64,000 bases of DNA from Clostridiales bacterium (GCA_012517905.1 JAAYUE010000033.1:31284-95283); one strand, 5' to 3'; counted from the first letter of the stretch, positions 33,241-41,170 are shown. The notes: generated by a model not told the origin, from the sequence alone. Numbers and translations are program-made.

Positions 33241-33268
33241 CAATATAGAAACCAGGGTTTCTATATTG
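33241..33268. repeat. Perfect 28-base palindrome between the two repeat copies
   Basis: CAATATAGAAACC-AG-GGTTTCTATATTG: 13-bp arms around AG. It is AT-rich in contrast to its surroundings. Confidence 0.85.
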
Positions 33269-33274
33269 ATGAGG

Positions 33275-33340
33275 GCGATTGCTTCCGTAAGGAATCCGCA
33301 AGAAGCAAACAAAGCGCCTTTCTTCGGAAGGGCGTTTTTT
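33275..33340 (+). repeat. Direct repeat copy B (duplicated gene end and terminator)
   Basis: 64 of 66 bases match copy A at 33154-33219, including the UUCG terminator hairpin. The offset between copies is 121 bases. Confidence 0.85.
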
Positions 33341-33395
33341 ATGTGCGCACACGCTGCGCAACGGCAACATCAAATCTCCGTCACAGAAACTTTGC

Positions 33396-33424
33396 TTTAC
33401 AAATGCGAACAACTGTGCTAATCT
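33396..33424 (+). promoter_or_regulatory. Promoter of the DEAD-box helicase gene
   Basis: TTTACA (33396-33401), 17 bases, TAATCT (33419-33424). It would give a leader of about 270 bases. Confidence 0.5.
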
Positions 33425-33430
33425 GGCAAA

Positions 33431-33634
33431 GTATTGTGATGCAGCAACCCTGTGAAAGAAGTGCAGGGGATACAATTTGAATCGAAACGATACAATAGAT
33501 TGAAGTTCGAACTCCCGTTGTCTGTCGCATTTATGATACGCCCCGGCAAGGACCTACAGCACTTGCCATACGGCTCGGAGCGTTCCGGCTCCGTCGTATC
33601 AATAGCGCACGACGACAGGACAACGTTTTTAATG
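33431..33634 (+). other. Helicase gene leader
   Basis: No gene with a ribosome site. It contains AAGTTCGAACTCCC (33503-33516), repeated exactly at 41066-41079, and a GGAGC/GGCTCC hairpin near 33577-33592. Confidence 0.35.
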
Positions 33635-33670
33635 AGACGATGCCCATTCAGTCGGCATGGTCTGTTTTTT
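33635..33670 (+). terminator. Terminator-like hairpin just before the helicase gene
   Basis: AGACGATGCC (33635-33644) and GGCATGGTCT (33654-33663) pair at 9 of 10 positions around a 9-base loop, followed by GTTTTTT. It lies 30 bases before the start codon, inside the leader, so it looks like an attenuator. Confidence 0.6.
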
Positions 33671-33699
33671 ATGCAAACACGGAACAGAAAGAAAAGGAA

Positions 33700-34788
33700 A
33701 TGAACTATAACGAACTCTTATCCCCCGAAATGCAGGAAACGCTGAAACAGGCGGGCTACGAAACGCCCACGCCGATTCAGGAGCAAAGCCTCGAAATCCT
33801 GCTGAAAAACCGCGACCTCATCGGCATCGCCCAGACGGGCACCGGCAAAACCGCCGCCTTTGCCGTGCCGATCATCGAACAGGTCGACACCGAAAACCGG
33901 AAACCGCAGGCGCTGATTCTCTGCCCCACGCGCGAGCTCGCGCTGCAGACCACGAGCGTATTTAAAAAGCTCTCGCCGCATAAAAAAATGCGCACGGTCC
34001 CCATCTACGGCGGGCAGTCCCCCAACGTACAGATTCAGGCGCTGCGCGGCGGCGCGCAGGTTATCGTCGGCACGCCCGGCCGCGTGAAGGACCTCATCGG
34101 CCAGAACGCGCTCAAGCTTAACAACATCCGTTTCGTCGTGCTCGACGAGGCGGACGAAATGCTCGACTTTGGCTTCCTGCCGGACATCAAGTGGATTCTC
34201 GGCAAAGTCACCGGCGCGCATCAGATGATGCTCTTCTCCGCGACCATGAGCAAGGACATCGCCTCCATCGCACAGAGCTATCTGAAAAATCCCGAGACCG
34301 TCGAGGTCGGCGAGCGCAACGAACCCACCAAGACCGTCCAGCAGATGAGCATCAACACGCCCGACGGCACCAAGCTCACGACGGTGGCCTATATCATGAA
34401 GCAGACCGCCCCGCGGCTGACGCTGATCTTCTGCAACACACGCCATCGGGTGAAGTCCGTCACGAAGAAGCTCAACGCCTCCGGCATGGCGACCGCCTGC
34501 CTGCACGGCGATTTGACGCAGAACCAGCGCAACAACATCATGCGCGACTTCCGCGCGGGCAAGACGCCCGTGCTCGTCGCGACGGACGTTGCCGCACGCG
34601 GCATCGACGTGGACAACATCGATCTCGTCATCAATTACGACGTGCCGGACAAACCGGAATACTATGTGCACCGCATCGGCAGAACCGGACGCGCGGGACA
34701 CAGCGGGCTGGCCTGCACGCTGGTCAGCGAGGACGACATCCCGCGGCTGAAAACCATTAAGCGCCAGTACAACGTTTTGATGAACTAA
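33700..34788 (+). CDS. DEAD-box ATP-dependent RNA helicase
   Basis: A 362-residue helicase core with almost no C-terminal tail. Motifs in order: Q motif (GYETPTPIQEQ at about 19-29), I (AQTGTGKT at about 44-51), Ia (PTRELALQ), Ib (GTPGR), II (VLDEADEML, about 148-156), III (FSATM), IV (LIFCNTRHR), V (ATDVAARGIDV) and VI (HRIGRTGRAGHSG). Members of this size unwind RNA duplexes in ribosome assembly or mRNA decay, often in the cold. The ATG at 33700 was chosen because AAAGAAAAGG lies just upstream; the open frame upstream runs through the attenuator hairpin. The long leader with a terminator-like hairpin suggests regulated readthrough. Confidence 0.93.
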   Translation: MNYNELLSPEMQETLKQAGYETPTPIQEQSLEILLKNRDLIGIAQTGTGKTAAFAVPIIEQVDTENRKPQALILCPTRELALQTTSVFKKLSPHKKMRTVPIYGGQSPNVQIQALRGGAQVIVGTPGRVKDLIGQNALKLNNIRFVVLDEADEMLDFGFLPDIKWILGKVTGAHQMMLFSATMSKDIASIAQSYLKNPETVEVGERNEPTKTVQQMSINTPDGTKLTTVAYIMKQTAPRLTLIFCNTRHRVKSVTKKLNASGMATACLHGDLTQNQRNNIMRDFRAGKTPVLVATDVAARGIDVDNIDLVINYDVPDKPEYYVHRIGRTGRAGHSGLACTLVSEDDIPRLKTIKRQYNVLMN

Positions 34789-34808
34789 CCGAAACATATT
34801 GCGCATCC

Positions 34809-34842
34809 AGCGTCTGGTCCGCTCGGACCGGACGCTTTTTTT
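34809..34842 (+). terminator. Helicase terminator
   Basis: GCGTC-TGGTCCG-CT-CGGACC-GGACGC stem followed by seven T, about 20 bases after the stop codon. Confidence 0.9.
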
Positions 34843-34939
34843 CGCCTCTTTCGCCCGCGCCGCTGTGATATAATGAAAAAAGAATCCCGCGGCGCATCTG
34901 CTGCGCAAACGCGGCATTTTGAAACGGAGAATATCGCCT

Positions 34940-35698
34940 ATGGATAAATCAGAATCCCTTGAAAACATCGCCGTGCTCATCGACGCGGACAACGCGCAGC
35001 TGAGCAAGCTCTCGCTCATCCTCGAGGAGCTCTCCACCTACGGGCGGATCGTGGTCAAGCGCGCCTACGGCAACTGGAAAGCGCCCGCGCTCAAAAAATG
35101 GGAGGAGACGCTCAAAGCGCTCGCCATCAAGCCGGAGCAGCAGTTTGCCTACACGACCGGCAAAAATGCGACCGACCTCTCGCTCGCCATCGACGCGATG
35201 GATCTGCTGCACACCGAGCTTTACGACGCGTTCGCGCTGGTCTCGAGCGACAGCGACTTCACCCCGCTGGCGATTCGCCTGCGCGAGGCGTGCGTCTATG
35301 TGTTCGGCGTCGGCGAGGAGAAGACGCCGCTGCCGTTTCGCAACGCCTGCGACAACTTCATCCTCACGCAAAACCTTGGCGACGAGGAGAAAGGAAAGCC
35401 GGAGCCGCCGGAAGCGGCGAAACCCGTGAAAAAACCGGAGGCCCTCGAACCGCAGCCCGACATCCGTGCGATCCACGGGCACCTCAAAACCGCGAGCGAG
35501 CGCTATCAGGACGCGGACGGCTGGGTCAACATCTCCTCGGCGGGCGGCTATCTCAAGCGCGTCATGCCGGACTTCGACAGCAAGACCTACGGCTTTTCGA
35601 AGCTGACGGATCTCATCAAAGCGTTTCCCAAACAATATGAAACCAAAACCTATCCCGGCAAAGGCACGGTGACCATCTTCTCCTACCGCTGTCTGTAA
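34940..35698 (+). CDS. NYN-domain protein with C-terminal OST-HTH/LOTUS domain (LabA-like)
   Basis: A 252-residue soluble protein. The N-terminal NYN/PIN-like nuclease domain shows the acidic catalytic pattern: D in NIAVLIDADNAQ (about 9-20), then KNATDLSLAIDAMDLL and FALVSSDSDFTPLAIRLRE (about 94-112). A charged Pro/Glu/Lys linker (about 150-175) leads to an OST-HTH domain (LKTASERYQDADGWVNIS and KTYGFSKLTDLIKAF). This pairing suggests an RNA-binding endoribonuclease. GGAGA lies 9 bases before the ATG and a TATAAT box at 34868-34873 may be its promoter. The location right after a helicase gene fits RNA metabolism. The target RNA is unknown. Confidence 0.85.
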   Translation: MDKSESLENIAVLIDADNAQLSKLSLILEELSTYGRIVVKRAYGNWKAPALKKWEETLKALAIKPEQQFAYTTGKNATDLSLAIDAMDLLHTELYDAFALVSSDSDFTPLAIRLREACVYVFGVGEEKTPLPFRNACDNFILTQNLGDEEKGKPEPPEAAKPVKKPEALEPQPDIRAIHGHLKTASERYQDADGWVNISSAGGYLKRVMPDFDSKTYGFSKLTDLIKAFPKQYETKTYPGKGTVTIFSYRCL

Positions 35699-35758
35699 CG
35701 ACAGCGCAGGGCGTCCGAAGCAGCCACCCCACACAACCGCAACAGGAGGACCGACCGT

Positions 35759-36793
35759 ATGGAACAGCAGCACTCCTACAGCCTGAAATCCACGCTCTGG
35801 TTTGTACTTCTCTTCTCCCTGCTCATAGCGGCGGCGACCTGGCTCGTCTCGCCGCTGCTGGAGCCGTTTCGGCGCACGCTGCTGCCGGACGCGGGCGCGG
35901 CCTGGTATTACTGGAAACTGCCCCATCCTGCGCTCTGGGCCAGCGTGAGCATGTGGGTCTTATACCTCGCGCACCAGATCGCGGTCTGGTGCCTGATTGC
36001 AAAGCTAAAAGACGCGCCGCGCCCCGCAGCGGGATACATCGGCCGATATAACCTGCTGCTTTTGATCGTCAACGCCGTGTTCATCGCGCTGCACCTGCTG
36101 CAGACCGTGCTCTTCTACGACGCGCTCGCGCAGTTTGTGCCCGTGATGAGCTCGCAGGGGTCGGTCATCGTCATGCTCGTGATGATGCTCATCCTGCTCA
36201 ACAGCCGCCGTGGGCTGTTCTTCGGCAAGCGCGTGTATCTGCCGCCGCTCGGCGTTTCGATGACGCAGCGCGTGCATGGCTATTACATCGCGTGGGCGGT
36301 GGTTTACACCTTCTGGTTCCACCCGATGGAGGGGACGCTCGGGCACCTGCTCGGCTTTTTCTACCTCTTTTTGCTCATGGGGCAGCTGTCCCTTGCGCGC
36401 ACAAGCTGGCACACGAAGATCGGCTGGCTGACGTTTCTCGAAGCGTTCGTCGCGCTGCATGGCGCGGTGGTCGCCATCCTCGCGAAAAACGGCATGTGGC
36501 CGATGTTTTTCTTCGGGTTCATGATGATGTTCGTCGTCACGCAGGTGTACGGCATCCTGAAAAACCGCGCCGCCATCGTTGCGATTACGGCGGGCTACGC
36601 CGCGCTCGCGCTCGTCACCTACAGCGGCGCGTTTCGAACGCTCTTTACCGGCACGCCGGTCGGCTGGGCGGACATCCACCAGATCACTTGGATTCCCGTC
36701 ATCCTCTACGGACTCGTGTTCGCGCTGGTGTGGCTGCTCGCTCTCGTCGGCACGCTGCTCCGCCGCAACAAACAAAAAACAGCGCAAGAATAA
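35759..36793 (+). CDS. Polytopic membrane protein of unknown function
   Basis: A 344-residue hydrophobic protein with about 9-10 predicted membrane helices (for example residues 12-30, 58-80, 95-118, 130-148, 172-190, 198-212, 222-240, 246-268, 280-297 and 312-336). Loop residues include LAHQIAVW and VHGYYIAWAVVYTFWFHPMEG, with several His that might bind heme or metal. The latter loosely recalls ferric reductase-like or cytochrome membrane domains, but I cannot confirm it. AGGAGG precedes the ATG by 9 bases. It follows the NYN gene by 60 bases and may be cotranscribed. Confidence 0.7.
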   Translation: MEQQHSYSLKSTLWFVLLFSLLIAAATWLVSPLLEPFRRTLLPDAGAAWYYWKLPHPALWASVSMWVLYLAHQIAVWCLIAKLKDAPRPAAGYIGRYNLLLLIVNAVFIALHLLQTVLFYDALAQFVPVMSSQGSVIVMLVMMLILLNSRRGLFFGKRVYLPPLGVSMTQRVHGYYIAWAVVYTFWFHPMEGTLGHLLGFFYLFLLMGQLSLARTSWHTKIGWLTFLEAFVALHGAVVAILAKNGMWPMFFFGFMMMFVVTQVYGILKNRAAIVAITAGYAALALVTYSGAFRTLFTGTPVGWADIHQITWIPVILYGLVFALVWLLALVGTLLRRNKQKTAQE

Positions 36794-36803
36794 ACGCAGC
36801 AAA

Positions 36804-36824
36804 ACCGCCGGAAGGCGTTTTTTT
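36804..36824 (+). terminator. Terminator after the membrane protein gene
   Basis: CGCC-GGAA-GGCG followed by seven T. The stem is short. Confidence 0.6.
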
Positions 36825-36843
36825 AGTCTGAAGCACATTAATA

Positions 36844-37788
36844 CTATATATATGTTGCTATGGATTTATTTATAGCCAATCCCACGGTGTCCCAATCATA
36901 GCGACCAAGGAGCAATCTTACATCTCTTTCACTTAACTTACATTTTGGACCAATAACAATTTCTTTTAACCAAGGTTGTTTATCTTTGTTTATATCAATA
37001 GTTTCAAACTTAATATCACTATAAAATATAGCCTTATTACTTCGCGTTGACACATTCAGTTCTTGTAACATGTCGTTAATTTTAAGCATATCAATAGCTT
37101 GCTTTAATTCACTGTAGTCATTAACAAAGTAAATCGCGATATAAAATCGCCATTCTGCTTCCTCAACAAATGCTGGATTTTTAATAAATATTGAGGATTC
37201 TAACATTCTAAAAATTAAATCTTGTAAAATTGTCGTTTTTTGGTTCTTCGGGTCATCTATTAGTTTCCTTAGGTAATTTTTAAGATTTCGTCTTACTTTA
37301 CTTTCCTGCATTCGTCTATTATAAATGACTTTCTTAAAATTACATGGGGCCATTTCAGATTGTGAAATGTATGGCTTGAATATATCTGTATTGAACCCGA
37401 TCGCAACACCATAACCATCGTCAGCATATCCTCGCCATTGACTAAGCAAGTCGCGTTTTTGTGAAAAGGATGTTGCTAAAACTAATTTTCTGTTTATTAG
37501 ACCTTCGTTGCCTTCAAAATATCTATTCAACTCTCTTTCAGCAATTGCGCGAGTATAATTTGAAGTAATTCTTTCTTGTTCTGAATCATCAAATTTTTTG
37601 CGCTTACACAGATTATCACAAATAGACCCCAACATTTCTGGTATAACTGCTTTTTCAAGCCAACGGCATTCCATTGAGTCATTACTTTTAGTAATCTCAC
37701 TTAATCTCAGAGTTTTATTTTGGATGATCTTAATGAACGTATCGACCGAGCAATAATGATACAAAATCTCAGGGATTTTCTCTTCCAT
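36844..37788 (-). CDS. DUF2971 protein on an AT-rich island
   Basis: A 314-residue soluble protein of the DUF2971 type. It has YHYCSVDTFIKIIQNKTLRLS at about 10-30 (in part), then NDSMECRW, a central SQWRGYADDGYGVAIGF at about 113-129, and a late EEAEWRFYI. The family function is unknown; the spacing of conserved Arg, Ser/Trp and Glu residues makes an ADP-ribosyltransferase-like fold conceivable, but I cannot show it. The start at 37788 has GGGAGG 4-6 bases upstream. Its base composition and codon use are far more AT-rich than every neighbour, so it was probably acquired by transfer. No integrase or flanking repeat is visible. Confidence 0.8.
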   Translation of the reverse strand: MEEKIPEILYHYCSVDTFIKIIQNKTLRLSEITKSNDSMECRWLEKAVIPEMLGSICDNLCKRKKFDDSEQERITSNYTRAIAERELNRYFEGNEGLINRKLVLATSFSQKRDLLSQWRGYADDGYGVAIGFNTDIFKPYISQSEMAPCNFKKVIYNRRMQESKVRRNLKNYLRKLIDDPKNQKTTILQDLIFRMLESSIFIKNPAFVEEAEWRFYIAIYFVNDYSELKQAIDMLKINDMLQELNVSTRSNKAIFYSDIKFETIDINKDKQPWLKEIVIGPKCKLSERDVRLLLGRYDWDTVGLAINKSIATYI

Positions 37789-37874
37789 ATTTCCTCCCAT
37801 TGTTTTATAAAGATTGCATTATAATGTAATTTCTCTAATATGAAATTTATCACTAATTTATACAAGGATAAAGA

Positions 37875-37902
37875 GAAAAAAAGCGCTTTCTTTAGCGCTT
37901 TT
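37875..37902 (-). terminator. Terminator after the EFR1 gene
   Basis: On the minus strand, AAGCGCT and AGCGCTT arms followed by a run of seven or more T, about 16 bases after the stop codon. Confidence 0.8.
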
Positions 37903-37916
37903 CTTGTTTCACCTTC

Positions 37917-38684
37917 CTAAATACTAGAATCCTTTGCAATTCCCTTATATTGTAATGTCGGCTTTTTATGGAACATGACGGTGATCGCCCGCTGCGGGCA
38001 GGCGTCGACGCAGCGGTAACAGACCGCGCAGCGTCCGGCCTGCTCCACGCCGTTTTCGCCCATCGTCAGATTTTTCATCGGACAGAGCCGGACGCAGAGC
38101 CCGCAGCGGATGCAGTCTGCGTCGATCTGTACGTCCCGCGCCGCCTTTTCTTCGACCGCGGGCCAGAATTTGCTCTGGCTCTTTCCCAGCAGGATCGAGA
38201 GCGGATTGAAGCCGCGCCGCCGCACCACGCCGCGCCCGACCTCGTCCGCCGCGCGCAGGATTTTTCGCTTCGCCGCGCGCAGGCGGCGGGCGTTTTGCGC
38301 GCCGTTTTTTACGGCGAACAACGGAAAGTTACAGATGTTGTTCGGCATATCCACGTGCTCGGCATAGACGACGCTTTCTTCCCCGCCGGGCAGAAACGCG
38401 CAGAGTTCGTGCGCGCCGTCTCCCGAAAAGACGAGCTGCGTGCAGAGGACGACGAAGCGCCTGCCCGCAAGCGCGTCCACATGCGCCGCGACAAACTCCC
38501 GCATGGGCCGCGGCACATAAGAGCCGTAGACCGGGTAACAGAACCCGACCGTGTCGTGCGCGCGGATCAGCGCGTCGAACGCCGCGTCCTCCTCGACGCT
38601 GTGGCATTCGGCGCCCGCCGCGCGGCAGAATTGCCGGGCGACGAATTTCGAATTTCCCGTGCCGGAAAAATAAAACAGAATCAT
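37917..38684 (-). CDS. EFR1-family flavodoxin/ferredoxin protein
   Basis: A 255-residue protein with an N-terminal flavodoxin-like domain (FYFSGTGNSKFVA at 4-16 binds the FMN phosphate; GFCYPVYGSYVP at about 47-58) and a C-terminal ferredoxin part. The ferredoxin part holds two [4Fe-4S] motifs, CIRCGLCVRLCP at about 190-201 and CAVCYRCVDACP at about 219-230. It should shuttle electrons from a reduced ferredoxin or flavin donor; the partner is unknown. The last 15 codons are AT-rich, and the AT-rich island begins right after the gene, so the island may have recombined at its 3' end. The start is at the beginning of the flavodoxin strand. Confidence 0.9.
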   Translation of the reverse strand: MILFYFSGTGNSKFVARQFCRAAGAECHSVEEDAAFDALIRAHDTVGFCYPVYGSYVPRPMREFVAAHVDALAGRRFVVLCTQLVFSGDGAHELCAFLPGGEESVVYAEHVDMPNNICNFPLFAVKNGAQNARRLRAAKRKILRAADEVGRGVVRRRGFNPLSILLGKSQSKFWPAVEEKAARDVQIDADCIRCGLCVRLCPMKNLTMGENGVEQAGRCAVCYRCVDACPQRAITVMFHKKPTLQYKGIAKDSSI

Positions 38685-38766
38685 GCGTTTCCCCTTACCG
38701 TGAACTTCTCTTTCGATTCAGTATACACCCGATTTGCCCAAAATCGGCGTAAAAACGCGCGTTCTC

Positions 38767-38796
38767 TTGATCGCGGCAAGAAAAAAGTGGTATGCT
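38767..38796 (+). promoter_or_regulatory. Promoter of the FakA-tail-like gene
   Basis: TTGATC (38767-38772), 18 bases, TATGCT (38791-38796); 60 bases before the start codon. Confidence 0.5.
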
Positions 38797-38856
38797 GGTC
38801 CATACCATCCGGCGAAAGCGCCGATTTTTTTGAACCAACCAAAGGAGACCGACCGC

Positions 38857-39108
38857 ATGCTCGAATTCAAATTTGACACGCAGCTTCTCCTCGCGGGCGA
38901 GCAGCTCAGCGAGGACGAAATTTTCGACTACATCACCGCCACCTTCGAGGGCGACAGCCTGCTCGCCGTCGGCGACGAGTCGCTGATCAAGATCCATTTC
39001 CACACCAACCGCCCGTGGGAAATCCTCGCCTACTGCGCGTCGCTCGGCGAGATCTTCGACATCGTCGTGGAAAACATGGAGCGGCAGGCGGCAGGGCTGC
39101 CTGGCTGA
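38857..39108 (+). CDS. Stand-alone protein resembling the C-terminal segment of FakA/YloV
   Basis: An 83-residue soluble protein. EFKFDTQLLLAGEQLSEDEI (in part) followed by DSLLAVGDESLIKIHFHTNRPWEIL (about 33-57, in part) matches the region of fatty-acid kinase FakA (YloV) that follows its DhaL-like kinase domain, with the metal-binding-like HFHTN motif. The kinase domain itself is missing, so it cannot be a kinase alone; it may bind a fatty-acid-binding DegV protein or a ligand. AAAGGAG lies 9 bases before the ATG. It has its own promoter and stands alone. Function unknown. Confidence 0.75.
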   Translation: MLEFKFDTQLLLAGEQLSEDEIFDYITATFEGDSLLAVGDESLIKIHFHTNRPWEILAYCASLGEIFDIVVENMERQAAGLPG

Positions 39109-39249
39109 CCCTGCCGACCCGCGCTCTGGCCCCGAATGCCGGAGTTTTTCTTCGGTTCATCTTTCGGCGTATACTCTGATTTGCAGGGTGCGATAAAAAG
39201 CGCCCGGTTTACCATACGCAACTCTGTCCGCAGGAGCGAGGGACCACCC

Positions 39250-39924
39250 ATGTTTCACATTCTGGTCGTCGAGGATGACACCAACGCGCGAAAACTCATG
39301 AAAGCCGTGCTCGAGCGCGCGGAATACTCCGTTTCGACCGCCGTCGACGGAGCGGACGCGCTTGCGCTGATGGACACGCGGCACGTGGACCTCGTCGTGC
39401 TGGACGTGATGATGCCCGCCATGGACGGCTATACCTTTACGCACGAACTGCGCGCGGCAGGCAGCGCGATTCCCATCCTCATGGTCACGGCAAAGCAGCT
39501 GCCCGCCGACAAGAAAAAGGGATTCCTCGCCGGCACGGACGACTATATGACAAAGCCCGTGGACACCGAGGAGATGCTGCTGCGCATCAAGGCGCTGCTG
39601 CGTCGCTCCCACATCGTCAGCGAACGAAAGCTCTCCGTCGGCGAGGTGGAGCTGGACTACGACGCGCTCACCGTCACGCGCGGCGAAACCAAGCAAACGC
39701 TGCCGCAAAAGGAGTTTTATCTGCTCTACAAGCTTTTGTCCTATCCGGACAAGATCTTCACGCGCATCCAGCTCATGGACGAAATCTGGGGCATGGAATC
39801 CGAAAGCGGGGATACGACGGTCAACGTGCACATCAACCGCCTGCGCCGCCGCTTCGAGAGCTTCCCCGAGTTCGAGCTCGTCTCCGTGCGCGGGCTGGGG
39901 TACAAGGCGGTGAGGAAGGTATGA
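39250..39924 (+). CDS. OmpR-family response regulator
   Basis: A 224-residue response regulator. The receiver domain has the acidic pair ED at 8-9, the phospho-acceptor D52 in LVVLDVMMPAMDGYTF, and the switch lysine in VTAKQLP. A winged-helix DNA-binding domain follows (about 125-222), with the wing region TTVNVHINRLRRRF and VRGLGYK. It is coupled to the histidine kinase by an ATGA overlap and lies just upstream of a MacAB-like export system, which it probably controls. The start was chosen at the receiver beta-1 strand with GCGAGGGAC upstream. Confidence 0.93.
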   Translation: MFHILVVEDDTNARKLMKAVLERAEYSVSTAVDGADALALMDTRHVDLVVLDVMMPAMDGYTFTHELRAAGSAIPILMVTAKQLPADKKKGFLAGTDDYMTKPVDTEEMLLRIKALLRRSHIVSERKLSVGEVELDYDALTVTRGETKQTLPQKEFYLLYKLLSYPDKIFTRIQLMDEIWGMESESGDTTVNVHINRLRRRFESFPEFELVSVRGLGYKAVRKV

Positions 39925-40979
39925 AGCGGCCAAAGAAATCCCTGCGCCAGCGGTTCGGCCTGACGGCGCTGTTTTCCCTGATCGTATTTTTGATTCTGAT
40001 GATCACGTCCGTGGTCATCGTCATCATCGGCGTGCTGCTCGTTCGCGTCAACGCGATCAACATCGCCAAACTCTCGCGGCATGAACCGCTGCTGCCCATC
40101 TTCATGCTGCTCATCATCAGCGTGCTCGTCGGCACCGTCGTGTCGTTTGTCATCAGCCGGTTCCCGCTGAAACCCATCCGGCGCGTCATCGACGCGATCA
40201 ACCGCCTTGCGGCCGGAGACTTTTCCGCGCGCCTGCGCCTGCCGGGTCCCGTCGTGTTTACGGAGCTCGCCACGAGCTTTAACCGCATGGCGGAAGAGCT
40301 CGGCGGCATCGAAATGCTGCGCACGGACTTCGTGGACAATTTTTCGCACGAGTTCAAGACGCCCATCGTCTCCATCAAGGGCTTTGCGGAGGAGCTCAAG
40401 CATGACGATTTGACGCCCGAGCAACGCAACGAATACCTCGACATCATCATCCACGAGTCCTCTCGCCTCGCCGCGCTGGCGACAAACGTGCTCAACCTCT
40501 CCCGCGTGGAAAAGCAGGCGATTTTGACCAACCGCGCGCGCTTCGACCTGACCGAGCAGGTGCGGCGCTGCGCGCTGCTCTTCGAAAACAAGTGGGAACA
40601 GCGGCGCCTCGACCTCACCGTGGAGCTGGACGAGGTCAGTATCGACGGCGACGAGGAACTGCTCAGCCAGGTCTGGCTCAATCTCATCGACAATGCGGTG
40701 AAATTCACGCCCGAAGGCGGCAGCATCGAGATCCGCCTGCAAAAGGGCGAGACCACCGCGCGGTTCATCATCCGCGACGACGGCTACGGCATCTCCGAAG
40801 AGGCGCAGAAGCACATCTTCGACAAGTTCTTTCAAGACGGCGCCGCCCGCGCCGCCTCCGGCAACGGGCTGGGCCTCTCCATCGCAAAGCGCGTCGTCGC
40901 GCTGCACTGCGGGGAGATCTCCTGCCGAAGCATGGAAGGCGTCGGCACCGAATTCACCGTGGAACTGCCGCTGACATAA
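39921..40979 (+). CDS. Membrane sensor histidine kinase
   Basis: A 352-residue kinase. There are two membrane helices (about 13-42 and 57-80) with only about 15 residues between them, so there is almost no external sensor; this is the design of intramembrane-sensing kinases that watch a partner transporter. A HAMP domain (about 80-133) leads to the dimerisation helix with the phospho-His in FSHEFKTPIVS (H143). The ATPase boxes follow: N box NLIDNAVKFTPEGG, G1 RDDGYGI and G2 GNGLGLSIA. With the preceding regulator it likely responds to cell-envelope stress or an antimicrobial and controls the export genes downstream. Confidence 0.93.
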   Translation: MKRPKKSLRQRFGLTALFSLIVFLILMITSVVIVIIGVLLVRVNAINIAKLSRHEPLLPIFMLLIISVLVGTVVSFVISRFPLKPIRRVIDAINRLAAGDFSARLRLPGPVVFTELATSFNRMAEELGGIEMLRTDFVDNFSHEFKTPIVSIKGFAEELKHDDLTPEQRNEYLDIIIHESSRLAALATNVLNLSRVEKQAILTNRARFDLTEQVRRCALLFENKWEQRRLDLTVELDEVSIDGDEELLSQVWLNLIDNAVKFTPEGGSIEIRLQKGETTARFIIRDDGYGISEEAQKHIFDKFFQDGAARAASGNGLGLSIAKRVVALHCGEISCRSMEGVGTEFTVELPLT

Positions 40980-41034
40980 GGCGATTTCACAAAAAAGACA
41001 CGTTTCGCGCAGCGGCAGTTTTTATTCCGTTTAC

Positions 41035-41092
41035 ATTCGGCGAGTACGATAGACAGGCAGTTTACAAGTTCGAACTCCCTCGGACGCCGAAT
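41035..41092 (+). repeat. Structured leader upstream of the export operon
   Basis: ATTCGGCG (41035-41042) and CGCCGAAT (41085-41092) form a perfect 8-bp stem enclosing 42 bases, which include AAGTTCGAACTCCC (41066-41079). Confidence 0.5.
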
Positions 41093-41170
41093 GCGGGACT
41101 GCGGAGCGATCAAATCGATCCCACTCGCTTCGGGCAACCGAGGCTAAGATAAGAAAGGAACCCGAACCCC

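Noticed and set aside
33404..33417. LexA (SOS) box before the helicase gene
   Set aside because: CGAACAACTGTGCT matches only the left half of the Gram-positive LexA consensus.
33503..33516. tRNA T-arm or tRNA gene in the helicase leader and at 41066
   Set aside because: TTCGAAC resembles a T-loop, but the flanking bases do not form the five-pair stem and no acceptor or anticodon arms are present.
36830..37916. Integrative element carrying the DUF2971 gene
   Set aside because: No integrase, transposase or flanking direct repeats could be found; only composition sets it apart.
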